Below, piece by piece: positions 36,109-44,813 of a stretch of 64,000 bases of DNA. The position numbers and the translations under genes are program-made. This DNA is from Elioraea sp. (GTDB taxonomy: Bacteria > Pseudomonadota > Alphaproteobacteria > Acetobacterales > Acetobacteraceae), in the NCBI RefSeq assembly GCF_022842375.1, contig NZ_JALHPR010000008.1, positions 100,189 through 164,188 on the forward strand. Reading direction: 5' to 3'. How positions within the stretch are numbered: position 1 is the first letter of the stretch; each line of letters starts with the position of its first letter. The notes under the pieces are model-generated. The model was not told where the DNA came from, searched no databases, and worked only from the letters and a program-made list of their open reading frames with translations.

Positions 36109-37939
36109 GCCAAACCTCCGCCTCGTCTGGTCTTCCCCCGCTACGTCGTGCGAGCCTGCGCCCGTGACCGCTGAACCCGTTTCCGCCAGGCCGCGCGCGC
36201 CCGTGGGTGCGCTGCGCCTGATCCTGCCCTTCCTGCGCCCCTACCTGCCCCAGGCACTGGGCGCGGCGCTGGCACTGCTGGCCGCCTCCGGCCTGCTGCT
36301 GGGGCTGGGCCAGGGCCTGCGCCTGCTGATCGACGAAGGCTTCGGCAGCGCGGACGCGGGCGGGCTCGACCGCGCTGCCCTCGTGATGTTCGCGGTGGTG
36401 GCGGGCCTGGGCGTGGCCACCTCGGTTCGCTTCTACCTCGTGTCGTGGCTGGGCGAGCGTGTGGCCGGCGACCTGCGCCGCGCGGTGTTCGACCACGTGG
36501 TGGGGCTCTCCGTCAGCTTCTTCGAGACGGCGCGCACCGGCGACATCCTCTCACGCCTCACCGCCGACATCGCGCTGCTGCAGGCGCTGATCGGCACCGC
36601 GATTTCCCAGGGCATCCGCAACACACTGACGCTGGTGGGTGCTGCCACCATGCTGGTGCTGACCAGCCCGAAGCTGGCCGGGCTGATGCTGGTGGTGGTG
36701 CCCGTTGTGGTGCTGCCGCTGGTGCTGTTCGGCCGGCGCGAACGCCGCCTGTCGAAGCTCGCGCAGGAGCGGGTGGCCGACCTCGCCGCACAGGCGGAGG
36801 AAACGCTGGCCGGCTTGCGCACCGTGCAGGCCTTCACGCACGAGGGCCGCGACCGCGCGCGGTTCGGCGAGACCGTGCGCGCCTCGGTCGACACGGCGCT
36901 ACGGCGGGTGGCGTCGCGCGCGACGCTGATCCTGATCGTCATCCTGCTCGGGTTTGGTGCCATCACCTTCAGCCTCTGGGTCGGCGGGCATGACGTGATT
37001 GCGGGCCGCATGACCGGCGGCGCGCTCTCGGCCTTCGTGTTCTATGCCGTGCTGCTGGCCAGCGCAGGTGCCTCGATCAGCGAGCTCTGGGGAGAGATCC
37101 AGCGCGCGGCAGCGGCGGCCGACCGGCTGCTGGACCTGCTGCGCACCGCACCGTCCATCACCGCGCCCGCCGTGCCCGCTCTGCTGCCAGAGCCGCCGCA
37201 GGGCCGCGTGGCGTTCGAGGCCGTGACGTTCCGCTACCCCACGCGGCCCGACCAGGCCGCGCTTGAGGAGTTCTCCCTGGCCGTTGAACCCGGGGAGACG
37301 GTCGCGCTGGTTGGCCCCTCCGGTGCGGGCAAAACCACGGTGCTGCAATTGCTGCTGCGCTTCTATGACCCGCAGGCGGGGCACGTGCGCGTCGATGGCC
37401 TGGACGTGCGCAGCCTTGACCCCACCGCGCTCCGCCGGCGGCTTGGCCTGGTGCCGCAGGACCCGGTGATCTTCAGCGCCAGCGTGGCCGAGAATATCCG
37501 CTTCGGCCGGCCCGACGCGGGCATGGAAGAGATCATGGCCGCCGCCGAAGCCGCCGCGGCTGACCGTTTCATCCAGGCCCTGCCGCAGGGGTTCGAGACG
37601 CATCTGGGTGCGAAGGGCGTCACGCTGTCGGGCGGGCAGCGCCAGCGCATCGCGATCGCCCGCGCCATCTTGCGCGACGCGCCCATCCTGCTGCTGGACG
37701 AGGCGACGAGTGCGCTCGACGCGGAATCGGAGACGCTGGTGCAGCAGGCGCTGGCCAGGCTGGCCCAGGGCCGCACCACGCTGGTGGTGGCGCACCGGCT
37801 CGCCACCGTGCGCCGGGCCGACCGGATTGTGGTGCTGGATGGCGGGCGCATCGTGGCCAGCGGCACGCACGGGGCGCTGGTGGCCGAGGGCGGGCTGTAC
37901 GCCCGCCTGGCCGCGCTGCAGTTCAGCGACGCGGCCTGA
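36107..37939 (+). CDS. ABC exporter with fused permease and ATPase (MsbA/ABCB-like half transporter)
   Basis: 610 residues. The six-helix membrane domain is at about 35-330 and the nucleotide-binding domain at about 365-605. Walker A GPSGAGKTTVLQ, signature LSGGQRQRIAIARA, Walker B ILLLDEATSALD and H-loop VVAHRLATVRR are intact. It works as a homodimer and probably exports a lipid or hydrophobic compound. GTG 36164 is an alternative start that would relieve the overlap with the divergent hydrolase gene; no clear ribosome site decides this. Confidence 0.9.
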   Translation: MPNLRLVWSSPATSCEPAPVTAEPVSARPRAPVGALRLILPFLRPYLPQALGAALALLAASGLLLGLGQGLRLLIDEGFGSADAGGLDRAALVMFAVVAGLGVATSVRFYLVSWLGERVAGDLRRAVFDHVVGLSVSFFETARTGDILSRLTADIALLQALIGTAISQGIRNTLTLVGAATMLVLTSPKLAGLMLVVVPVVVLPLVLFGRRERRLSKLAQERVADLAAQAEETLAGLRTVQAFTHEGRDRARFGETVRASVDTALRRVASRATLILIVILLGFGAITFSLWVGGHDVIAGRMTGGALSAFVFYAVLLASAGASISELWGEIQRAAAAADRLLDLLRTAPSITAPAVPALLPEPPQGRVAFEAVTFRYPTRPDQAALEEFSLAVEPGETVALVGPSGAGKTTVLQLLLRFYDPQAGHVRVDGLDVRSLDPTALRRRLGLVPQDPVIFSASVAENIRFGRPDAGMEEIMAAAEAAAADRFIQALPQGFETHLGAKGVTLSGGQRQRIAIARAILRDAPILLLDEATSALDAESETLVQQALARLAQGRTTLVVAHRLATVRRADRIVVLDGGRIVASGTHGALVAEGGLYARLAALQFSDAA

Positions 37940-38650
37940 CGCGCGTGGGGCTGATCAGGCAAGACGCTCGCTTGCAGGTTGCCGCGCCGTAAGCCGCTCG
38001 CGGTCGGGGCATCAGACCTTGATGGCAGAATCCCCCAACCCTCAAGGTTCGGAGAGTTTCCCGCATCGGCAGAGAGAAACGGTCGGCCGTTGCGGTGGCG
38101 CATCATCGAGGTTGCGCAGGAAACACCCAAAGAATCTGCGGCTCCTGGGCGCGCGGCGACGATGGAGAGACTGGTTTATGTGACGCTACTGGAGCAGCAG
38201 AAGGAACCGGGGGCGGAAACTCGCTGGCGCGTGGTGGTGCACTATTGTCAGCCAGGGCCCCGTGCAACGGACGTATGATGATTGAACCGAACCCACAACT
38301 TCTCGCGCCCATGTAGGCCGACCCGCTACGCTCCCGCCGAGGCGGCCAATGGGCGCTCAAGGGCAGAATGGATGAATGCCCACAGCCGCCCGACATATTC
38401 GGACGCGCCATGCGCTGAGGCCTGTGGCAGATACAAGAATGAGGGACGCACAAACGCGGAGACCGAGCATAAGTCGCCGATCTCGCTGCAGCAGCGACGT
38501 GACGCCACCAGGCGCGACCATTGCGAAGCTTCGGAAACTCGACGTTTTGTAAACGTAATGAATGGGCTGGGACCACGACCGTACGGACTGCAGCCATATG
38601 TGGCGGAGAAGAGCGAGGAGCTCACATGACCAACGATGCAGGCCTGTGAC
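37940..38650. other. Gene-poor spacer with a dispersed repeat
   Basis: Short open frames here have no recognisable family. Composition is less GC-rich than the neighbours. The segment 38015-38205 is repeated at 54735-54925 (separate entries). GCCTGA/TCAGGC (37934-37960) forms a weak stem just after the exporter gene but has no U run. Confidence 0.5.
38015..38205 (+). repeat. Dispersed repeat, copy A (remnant of an unknown gene)
   Basis: Shares with 54735-54925 the block CCCTCAAGGTTCGGAGAGTT, then GAGAGAAACGG, GCCGTTGCG, CCCAAAGA, CTGCGG and GGAGAGACTG in the same order. In both copies one frame reads SRFGEF-ASAERNG-PLR, then a long basic/acidic helix. Copy A remains open to 38277 (MERLVYVTLLEQQKEPG), while copy B has stops. 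The family is unknown to me. Confidence 0.65.
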
Positions 38651-38977
38651 ATGGACAAAGATACACTGGCAGCATGGGCGCTCTCGAACGGATGGCGGAT
38701 GGTCGCCGGGCACCCGAGCCTTACCAAGCCTTCGTCGCCGAAGGAGGCGATCGTCCGGATGGTGTTCAAGGCGACGGTCGTGAACGTTGAGGTCAAGAAG
38801 CCTGCGGGGAAGTGGGAAAGGGTCGCGGGGGCACCTTACGGCGCCGTCGAGGTCAATCCCGAAGTGGGCCTTCCGCGCGGCCTCGGCCTCGAGACCATCC
38901 CAAGCATCAGCATGCTGATGCAGGAGAATAAGGACCGCACGGTCTTTGAGCGAATGATGGGTACACCCAAGCCGTAG
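38651..38977 (+). CDS. Small conserved hypothetical protein
   Basis: 108 residues from ATG 38651. The sequence (MDKDTLAAWALSNGWRMV, AGHPSLTKPSSPKEAIVRM, VERMMGTPKP-like end FERMMGTPKP) has the balanced composition of a real soluble protein: an N-terminal helix then beta strands with many lysines. I recognise no domain. It is isolated, with nearly 700 bp of debris upstream and about 200 bp downstream, and may be part of the same imported patch as the repeat. Confidence 0.6.
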   Translation: MDKDTLAAWALSNGWRMVAGHPSLTKPSSPKEAIVRMVFKATVVNVEVKKPAGKWERVAGAPYGAVEVNPEVGLPRGLGLETIPSISMLMQENKDRTVFERMMGTPKP

Positions 38978-39120
38978 CGGCGCGCTGCCGCGGCGATCAC
39001 TGGTCTTTCTTGACGGGCCGATCGGGATCCATGGGGAGGGTGGCCTGATGCCGGAGCTCGGCTTGCCGCGGTCGCCCCTATCGGACCATCACCCGTTCCC
39101 GCAGTGCTAAGCATGAATTA

Positions 39121-39150
39121 GCGTCTCGCGCTTCGGTCCCTTCGAGACGC
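39121..39150. repeat. Inverted repeat GCGTCTCG / CGAGACGC upstream of the dehydrogenase
   Basis: Eight-base exact arms with a 14-base loop, ending 23 bp before TTG 39174. It could form a hairpin in the leader of the dehydrogenase mRNA, or be a protein binding site. There is no U run, so it is unlikely to be an intrinsic terminator. Confidence 0.5.
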
Positions 39151-39173
39151 CCCCTTCTCACGGAGTAGAAGCC

Positions 39174-40478
39174 TTGAGCTTTTCAAGCCTCTTTGCGCAT
39201 GGTGTTGCATTGCTTGGCGGCACAGCGCTGCGCTTGCGGCGCATGCGCGACGGCACGCCGACGCCGGCGTGGGGTGATGCACCTGTCATCCCTGCAGCCA
39301 AGCCACAGGGCGCGATCCCGACGCTCAAGATGCCCACCGCGCAAGGCTGGAGCGAAGGGCAGACGCCGGTCGCCGCCCCTGGCCTCAAGGTCAACGCTTT
39401 CGCGCGCGGCCTGAAGCATCCGCGCTGGATCACCGTCCTCCCGAATGGCGACGTGCTGGTGGCCGAGGCAAGCAGCGTTGCGCGCAAGACCATGCGCAAC
39501 GTCTTCGACTACGCGATGGTGAGCACCCTTCGCCGGGCCGGAGCGGTGGGCGAGAGCGCGAACCGGATCACCCTGCTGCGCGACCGGGATGGGGACGGGG
39601 TCGCCGAGGTCCAGCAGGTCTTCATGGATGGTCTGAACCAGCCCTTCGGCATGGCTGCGCTCGGCGACCAGCTCTATGTCGGCAACACCGACGGCGTCGT
39701 CGTTTTTCCCTACGAGCAGGGCACCGATCGCATCACCGCGCCGGGCCGCAAGCTCGTCGACTTCAAGCCTGGCGGACACTGGACGCGCAGCCTGCTCCCA
39801 AGCCCAGACGGCAAGAAGCTTTATGCCGGCGTTGGCTCGCTCACCAATATCGCCGACGAGGGCATGGAGGTGGAGGAAGGGCGCGCCGCCATCTGGGAAC
39901 TCGACCTGGAGACCGGCAGCAACCGCATCTTCGCGGGCGGGCTGCGCAATGCTGTCGGCCTGGCCTGGGAGCCGGAAAACGGCGTGCTCTGGACCGTGGT
40001 GAACGAGCGGGACGGCCTCGGCGACGAGACGCCACCTGACTATCTCACCTCCGTCCGCGATGGCGGCTTCTACGGTTGGCCCTACTGCTATTGGGACAGG
40101 GTGGTGGACGACCGCGTGCCCCAGGATCCCGACATGGTGGCCAAGGCAATCACGCCGGACTATGCGCTCGGCGGACACACGGCGTCGCTGGGGCTCTGCT
40201 GGGTGCCCGCCGGGACGCTGCCGGGCTTCCCCGAAGGCATGGCGATCGGCCAGCATGGCTCCTGGAACCGCAGCAAGCTCAGCGGATACAAGCTCGCGTT
40301 TGTCCCCTTCGAGAATGGCCTCCCGTCTGGCCCGGCACGCGACATTCTGACGGGCTTCCTGGCACCAGACGAAAAGGTCTCCTACGGGCGACCCGTGGGC
40401 GTGACGCTCGCGCCAGACGGTTCGCTGCTGATGGCAGATGACGTCGGCGATGTGATCTGGCGGGTTACAGGCGCCTGA
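39174..40478 (+). CDS. PQQ-type sugar (sorbosone) dehydrogenase family protein
   Basis: 434 residues from TTG 39174, with GGAG eight bases upstream and no closer ATG. The body is a six-bladed beta-propeller: LKHPRWITVLPNGDVLVAEAS, NQPFGMAALGDQLYVGNTDGV, RNAVGLAWEPENGVLWTVVNERDGLGDE, QHGSWNRSKLSGYKLAF and GRPVGVTLAPDGSLLMADD match L-sorbosone/soluble glucose dehydrogenase proteins that use PQQ. The N-terminus is only weakly hydrophobic, so export is uncertain. No PQQ biosynthesis genes are near. Confidence 0.88.
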   Translation: MSFSSLFAHGVALLGGTALRLRRMRDGTPTPAWGDAPVIPAAKPQGAIPTLKMPTAQGWSEGQTPVAAPGLKVNAFARGLKHPRWITVLPNGDVLVAEASSVARKTMRNVFDYAMVSTLRRAGAVGESANRITLLRDRDGDGVAEVQQVFMDGLNQPFGMAALGDQLYVGNTDGVVVFPYEQGTDRITAPGRKLVDFKPGGHWTRSLLPSPDGKKLYAGVGSLTNIADEGMEVEEGRAAIWELDLETGSNRIFAGGLRNAVGLAWEPENGVLWTVVNERDGLGDETPPDYLTSVRDGGFYGWPYCYWDRVVDDRVPQDPDMVAKAITPDYALGGHTASLGLCWVPAGTLPGFPEGMAIGQHGSWNRSKLSGYKLAFVPFENGLPSGPARDILTGFLAPDEKVSYGRPVGVTLAPDGSLLMADDVGDVIWRVTGA

Positions 40479-40599
40479 TCGCGATGGAGCGCGAGTGCCG
40501 ATGCAAGCGGATGGACCTGGGAACCGGCTCCTGCGGTTTCGGATCAGCTGCCGGGAGCAGAGTGGTTGCTGGATGTCCGGTTAAGGCGAATGTCCAGCC

Positions 40600-40841
40600 A
40601 CTTCAAATGGTCCAGCTTCAGACCACCGAACTCAGCGCGACAGCGATAGTACGTCGGCTCCGTCACGCCGATCGCTCGCACCGCATCGGCCACCGTCTTC
40701 CCCTGGCCGACCAGCACCTCCGCCTGCCGCAGCTTCGCGACGATCTCCTCAGGCGTATGCGCCTTCTTCCGCCCCATCCCCAAACTTCCCATCGCTGTCG
40801 CCGGACTACATTACCGGCGGACCGCTTCTAGGGGGTCAGGT
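40600..40841 (-). mobile_element. IS3-family element left end: terminal repeat plus truncated OrfA
   Basis: On the minus strand the element begins at 40841 with TGACCTGACCCCC, a typical IS3-type terminal repeat. OrfA starts at 40777 (MGRKKAHTPEEIVAKLRQAE, GQGKTVADAVRAIGVTEPTYY) and carries the helix-turn-helix of the IS407-like group. After FGGLK it diverges and stops at 40544, so the leucine zipper and all of OrfB are missing. Remnant only. Confidence 0.78.
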
Positions 40842-41013
40842 CAACCCAGCCATCGGTCGTGAAAAGCCTGGACTGACGTCGCTGAGAGGCCGCGCAGCCT
40901 GGGTCGTGCAGTCATGGTCAGCTAGGTGCGCCTGCCGCCGCGCTCGCACCGCTCGGCCGCGGGCGCGCCATGTGTCATAAGCGCGCGGCAACGGTTCCAG
41001 GGTTCAGACGCGC

Positions 41014-42636
41014 ATGATCCGCCTCGACAGCATCGGCAAGCAGAACGGCCGGCAGATCCTCTTCGTCGACGCTTCCGCAGCACTTCAGAAAGGCGAGAAG
41101 ATCGGCCTCGTCGGCCCCAATGGCGCGGGCAAGACCACGCTGTTCCGCATGATCTCGGGGCAGGAGCCGCCCGACGAAGGCCAGGTGCTGGTCGATCGCG
41201 GTGTCAGCATCGGCTTCTTCAGCCAGGACGTCGGCGAGATGGCGGGGCGCAGCGCCGTCGCGGAGGTCATGGACGGCGCGGGCGACGTGAGCACCGTGGC
41301 GGCGGAGTTGCATGCGCTGGAGGCGGCCATGGTCGATCCCGACCAGGCCGGAGACCTCGACGCGATCATCGAGCGGTTCGGCGAGGTGCAGACGCGCTTC
41401 GAGGCACTCGGCGGCTACGCGCTCGAAGGCAGGGCGCGCGAGGTGCTCGCTGGCCTGGGCTTTACGCAGGAGATGATGGACGGCGACGTGGGTGCCCTCT
41501 CGGGCGGGTGGAAGATGCGCGTGGCACTCGCCCGCATCCTGCTGATGCGCCCCGACGTGATGCTGCTGGACGAGCCCTCCAACCACCTCGACCTGGAAAG
41601 CCTGATCTGGCTCGAGGGGTTCCTCACCGGCTACGACGGCGCGCTGCTGATGACCTCGCATGACCGCGCCTTCATGAACCGCATCGTGCGGAAGGTGATC
41701 GAGATCGATGGCGGCTCCCTCACCTCCTATTCGGGCGACTACGAGTTCTATGAACAGCAGCGCGCGCTGAGCGAGAAGCAGCAGGAAGCGCAGTTCGCCC
41801 GCCAGCAGGCGATGCTCGCGAAGGAGACGGCGTTCATCGAGCGGTTCAAGGCCCGCGCCTCGCACGCCGCGCAGGTGCAGAGCCGGGTGAAGAAGCTGGA
41901 GAAGATCGATCGGGTCGAGCCGCCGCGGCGGCGCCAGACGGTGCGCTTCGAATTCATGCCCGCACCACGCTCAGGAGACGATGTGGCCGTGCTCCGCGGC
42001 GTGCACAAGCGTTACGGAAGCAAGGTCATCTACGATGGGCTCGACCTGCTGGTGCGGCGGCGGGAGCGGTGCTGCGTCATGGGCATCAACGGTGCCGGCA
42101 AGTCCACGCTGCTGAAGCTCGTGACCGGCTCGACGGAGCCGGACGCGGGCTCGGTGGCGCTCGGCGGCGGCGTGAAGCTCGGCTACTTCGCGCAGCACGC
42201 GATGGAACTGCTCGACGCCGAGCGCACCGTGTTCGGAGCGCTGGAGGATGCCTTCCCCCACGCCGGGCAGGGGCCGCTGCGCGCGCTCGCCGGGTGCTTC
42301 GGCTTCTCGGGCGATGACGTGGAGAAGCGGTGCCGCGTGCTGTCGGGCGGCGAGAAGGCGCGGCTCGTGATGGCGAAGATGCTGTTCGATCCGCCGAACT
42401 TCCTGGTGCTGGACGAGCCCACCAACCACCTCGACATGGCGACCAAGGAGATGCTGATCGAAGCCCTGGCGCAGTACGAGGGAACGATGCTGTTCGTCTC
42501 GCACGACCGGCACTTCCTGGCCGCCCTGTCCAACCGTGTTCTCGAACTCACGCCGGAGGGACTGCACCACTACGACGGCGGCTACACGGAGTATGTCGGC
42601 CGAACGGGCCAGGAGGCACCTGGCCTACGGAGCTGA
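41014..42636 (+). CDS. ABC-F family ATPase (YbiT/Uup-like)
   Basis: 540 residues with two nucleotide-binding domains and no membrane helices. First: GPNGAGKTTLFRM, LSGGWKMRVALARILL, VMLLDEPSNHLD. Second: GINGAGKSTLLKL, LSGGEKARLVMAKMLF, FLVLDEPTNHLD. Between them (about 240-310) lies a charged linker with ALSEKQQEAQFARQQAMLA, the interdomain arm that reaches the ribosomal P/E site in this family. It likely acts in translation. The C-terminal coiled coil of Uup is absent, which favours the YbiT type. Confidence 0.92.
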   Translation: MIRLDSIGKQNGRQILFVDASAALQKGEKIGLVGPNGAGKTTLFRMISGQEPPDEGQVLVDRGVSIGFFSQDVGEMAGRSAVAEVMDGAGDVSTVAAELHALEAAMVDPDQAGDLDAIIERFGEVQTRFEALGGYALEGRAREVLAGLGFTQEMMDGDVGALSGGWKMRVALARILLMRPDVMLLDEPSNHLDLESLIWLEGFLTGYDGALLMTSHDRAFMNRIVRKVIEIDGGSLTSYSGDYEFYEQQRALSEKQQEAQFARQQAMLAKETAFIERFKARASHAAQVQSRVKKLEKIDRVEPPRRRQTVRFEFMPAPRSGDDVAVLRGVHKRYGSKVIYDGLDLLVRRRERCCVMGINGAGKSTLLKLVTGSTEPDAGSVALGGGVKLGYFAQHAMELLDAERTVFGALEDAFPHAGQGPLRALAGCFGFSGDDVEKRCRVLSGGEKARLVMAKMLFDPPNFLVLDEPTNHLDMATKEMLIEALAQYEGTMLFVSHDRHFLAALSNRVLELTPEGLHHYDGGYTEYVGRTGQEAPGLRS

Positions 42637-42720
42637 CGCGCAGTGGTCGGTCGTGGCGTGCCGGAATGGTTACCCGACAGCGCCGACGAGCTCCCGGCCC
42701 GCTGCATCCCTCCACCAGCC

Positions 42721-42865
42721 AGTGGAACACCCGGCCGGAATCGATCACCGCGGTCTGTCCCGTCATGGTCTCGGTGCGGCACATCGTGACCACCATCGCC
42801 GCGCAATGGTCCTTGTCGGCGGGCTTCTTGAGGAACGAGGCGGACGCCGAGGGCTCGACGAATTC
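42721..42865 (-). pseudogene. C-terminal fragment of an SDR dehydrogenase
   Basis: On the minus strand, FLKKPADKDHCAAMVVTMC then TMTGQTAVIDSGRVFHW reads as the last 45 residues of a classical SDR (MTGQT-VIDGGR-F-type ending). The upstream part is replaced by the recombinase fragment on the other strand. No start or cofactor site remains. Confidence 0.55.
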
Positions 42866-42879
42866 CGGCCGGAGATTGG

Positions 42880-43217
42880 CCGTCGCGCGCGTGCCGGCCG
42901 GGGAGATCGAGGGCGGCGTGCTTGCCCAGGTGCGGGCCCTGCTTCGCCAGCCCGAGATCGTGGTCGGCACCTGGCAGGCCGCGCGCGACACCGCGACGGG
43001 TGTGAGCGAGCCGGAGGTGCGCGTCGCCCTCGAACGCATCGAGCCCCTCTGGGACGAGCTGTTCCACGCCGAGCAGACGCGGTTCGTCCGGCTGCTGGTC
43101 GAGCGGATCGACGTCCGCGCCAGCGGCGCCGCGGTGCGGCTGCGGCTCGATGGCCTCGGCAGTCTGGTGCGCGACCTGGCGGCGAAGGCGGGCGACGCGG
43201 GGAGGATGGCCGCATGA
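42880..43217 (+). pseudogene. C-terminal fragment of a large serine recombinase
   Basis: VPAGEIEGGVLAQVRALLR, QPEIVVGTWQAARD, ERIEPLWDELFHAEQTRFV and RLLVERIDVRASGAAVRLR match the tail of alphaproteobacterial site-specific serine recombinases. The catalytic and DNA-binding parts are missing. It overlaps the next fragment gene by ATGA at 43214, the native arrangement of this pair. Confidence 0.7.
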
Positions 43218-43433
43218 GTGACGCACCGCAGACGCTCACCGTCGTCATACCCCTCTCGGTGAAGAAGCGCGGGGGCCGCAAGGCGATCATCACGCCCGGG
43301 GTGCTGGAGATCGAGCGCCGCCAGGACATCACGCTCATCAAGGCCGTGGCCCGCGCATTCCGCTGGCGGCGGATGCTGGAGGAGGGACGCTTCGCGACCC
43401 TTACCGAGCTGGCGGCGGCGGAGAAGATCAACC
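43214..43433 (+). pseudogene. Recombinase-associated conserved gene, cut by the IS66 remnant
   Basis: From ATG 43214 the frame reads MSDAPQTLTVVIPLSVKKRG, RRQDITLIKAVARAFRWRRM and FATLTELAAAEKIN, then passes abruptly into non-homologous sequence near 43433. It is the unshifted counterpart of the pseudogene at 32350-32831, whose continuation after AAEKI (ERGYLGSLLRLTLL) is missing here. Confidence 0.7.
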
Positions 43434-44156
43434 GGACACCTCGAATAACCGTATGCGTGGCGCCGGGACCGTTTTGGGTGGCGCTTGACGATCAGCGCTT
43501 TTCGGCTGCGGGCCAGCACCACGGCATGAGCTCGTCGATGCGGCTGTTGGGCCATCCGTTGACGAGGCGGGTCAGCACGTCGGTGAAGTAGCGCTGCGGG
43601 TCGACGCCGTTGAGCTTGCACGTCTCGACCAGCGAGGCCACGGCGGCCCATCGTGCCCCGCCATCGTCGCCGGAGGCGAACAGGGCGTTTTTTCGGCTGA
43701 GGCAGATCGGGCGGATGGCGCGTTCGACGGTGTTGGTGTCGAGCTCGATGCGGCCATCCTCGAGGAACCGCGCCAGGCCCTCGTGATGGTTCAGCACGTA
43801 TCGTATGGCCTCGGCGGTCGGGCTGCCGCCCGGCAGGCGCGCACGCTGTGTCGAGAGCCAGGTGAACAGATCTTCGACGAGGGGGCGGCTTCGCTCGTGG
43901 CGGACGGCGCGGCGCATGTCGGCCGGCTTGCCGCGCACCTCCGCTTCGATCGCATAGAGGGCTGCGATCCTCTGCAGCGTCTCCTGCGCGATCGGTGCCG
44001 TCATGCCCTGCGCCAACTCGATGAACTGCCGGCGGGCGTGCGACCAGCAGAACGCCAGCGTCATGCCGTCGCCCGCCGCGGCCAGCGTCTTGTAGGCGCC
44101 GTAGCCATCGCACTGCAGGATGCCGCGGTAGCCGCCCAAGCCCCAGCAGAACGGCT
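43434..44156 (-). mobile_element. IS66-family transposase, C-terminal half
   Basis: On the minus strand, coding sequence runs from about 44156 to the stop at 43492. [68 protein letters not shown] and LVETCKLNGVDPQRYF are the C-terminal catalytic part of IS66 TnpC (DDE domain). The N-terminal half and the accessory TnpA/TnpB genes are missing. The upstream edge is a direct junction with an IS3 fragment. Confidence 0.85.
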
Positions 44157-44430
44157 TCGTGGAGAGCTTCAACGGCAAGCTGCGGGACGAATGCCTCAAC
44201 GAGGAAGTCCTCGACAGCCTGGCCCACGCCCGGCGCGTGCTCGCCCGCTGGCGGCACGACTACAACCACCACCGGCCTCACTCGTCACTGGGCGGGCTGA
44301 CGCCCGCAGCGCGCCGGTCGCTCGAGCTCGCGAGGGGCATCGCTCCCGGCGCGCTCGCCACTCCAACCACCATGCAGTATGAAAGGGCCGGACTCTCGAT
44401 ATGAATGAGGGACCCGAGGGGCGCAGGTCA
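44157..44430 (+). mobile_element. IS3-family OrfB C-terminal end with right terminal repeat
   Basis: [38 protein letters not shown] and the stop at 44402-44404 are the end of an IS3-type integrase-domain transposase, including the final Glu region ([10 protein letters not shown]). Just beyond, GGGGCGCAGGTCA (44418-44430) is the right terminal repeat, similar to the left-end repeat at 40829-40841. Confidence 0.82.
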
Positions 44431-44813
44431 TGACCCGCAAACAGCAAGCATGGATGCGTCGCGCGTACTGCCGTAACACCGGTACAATTTTCTGACTGAC
44501 CCTTGCGGCGCTTGCGCCAATGCGTTCCGGGGCACCCCCGGGGGGTGGGGACGGCCGGCGCGGCTGGCCATGGCTTTAGCTAATCCGCGCGGTGATCCAA
44601 CACCACGGCGAACGCCACGACGAGCGGCGCCGCAAGCGATATGGGAGAGCTTTTGGGAGAAGGTGCGCCCGCGAAGGGCTGAAGCTGGGAAAAATCCAAC
44701 GAAATCAATGCCGTAGGAAGGGGAGCCGGGGACGGAAAGTCTCTGCCCCTAAGCCGTTTGCCGGGGCTCGCCATTGCCGCGGACCATCCACGGAAGTGGG
44801 CCAACTCCTGGTA
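44431..44813. other. Spacer between IS debris and the XRE regulator
   Basis: 383 bp without a supported gene. A minus-strand reading has repeated Pro/Ser/Leu (SPAPLPTALISLDFSQLQPF) but no family match or ribosome site. It looks like decayed sequence left by the IS events. Confidence 0.5.

Noticed and set aside
34516..36174. A 552-codon plus-strand frame opposite the membrane hydrolase
   Set aside because: Gln/His/Arg-rich low-complexity product typical of antisense frames; the minus-strand gene has catalytic motifs and membrane helices.
37934..37960. GCCTGA/TCAGGC inverted repeat after the exporter gene as a terminator
   Set aside because: Stem is only six bases with a 15-base loop and no U run.
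38282..38796. Overlapping plus and minus frames of 115 and 156 codons in the 38-kb spacer
   Set aside because: Neither has a convincing start, composition or domain; the real short gene is 38651-38977.
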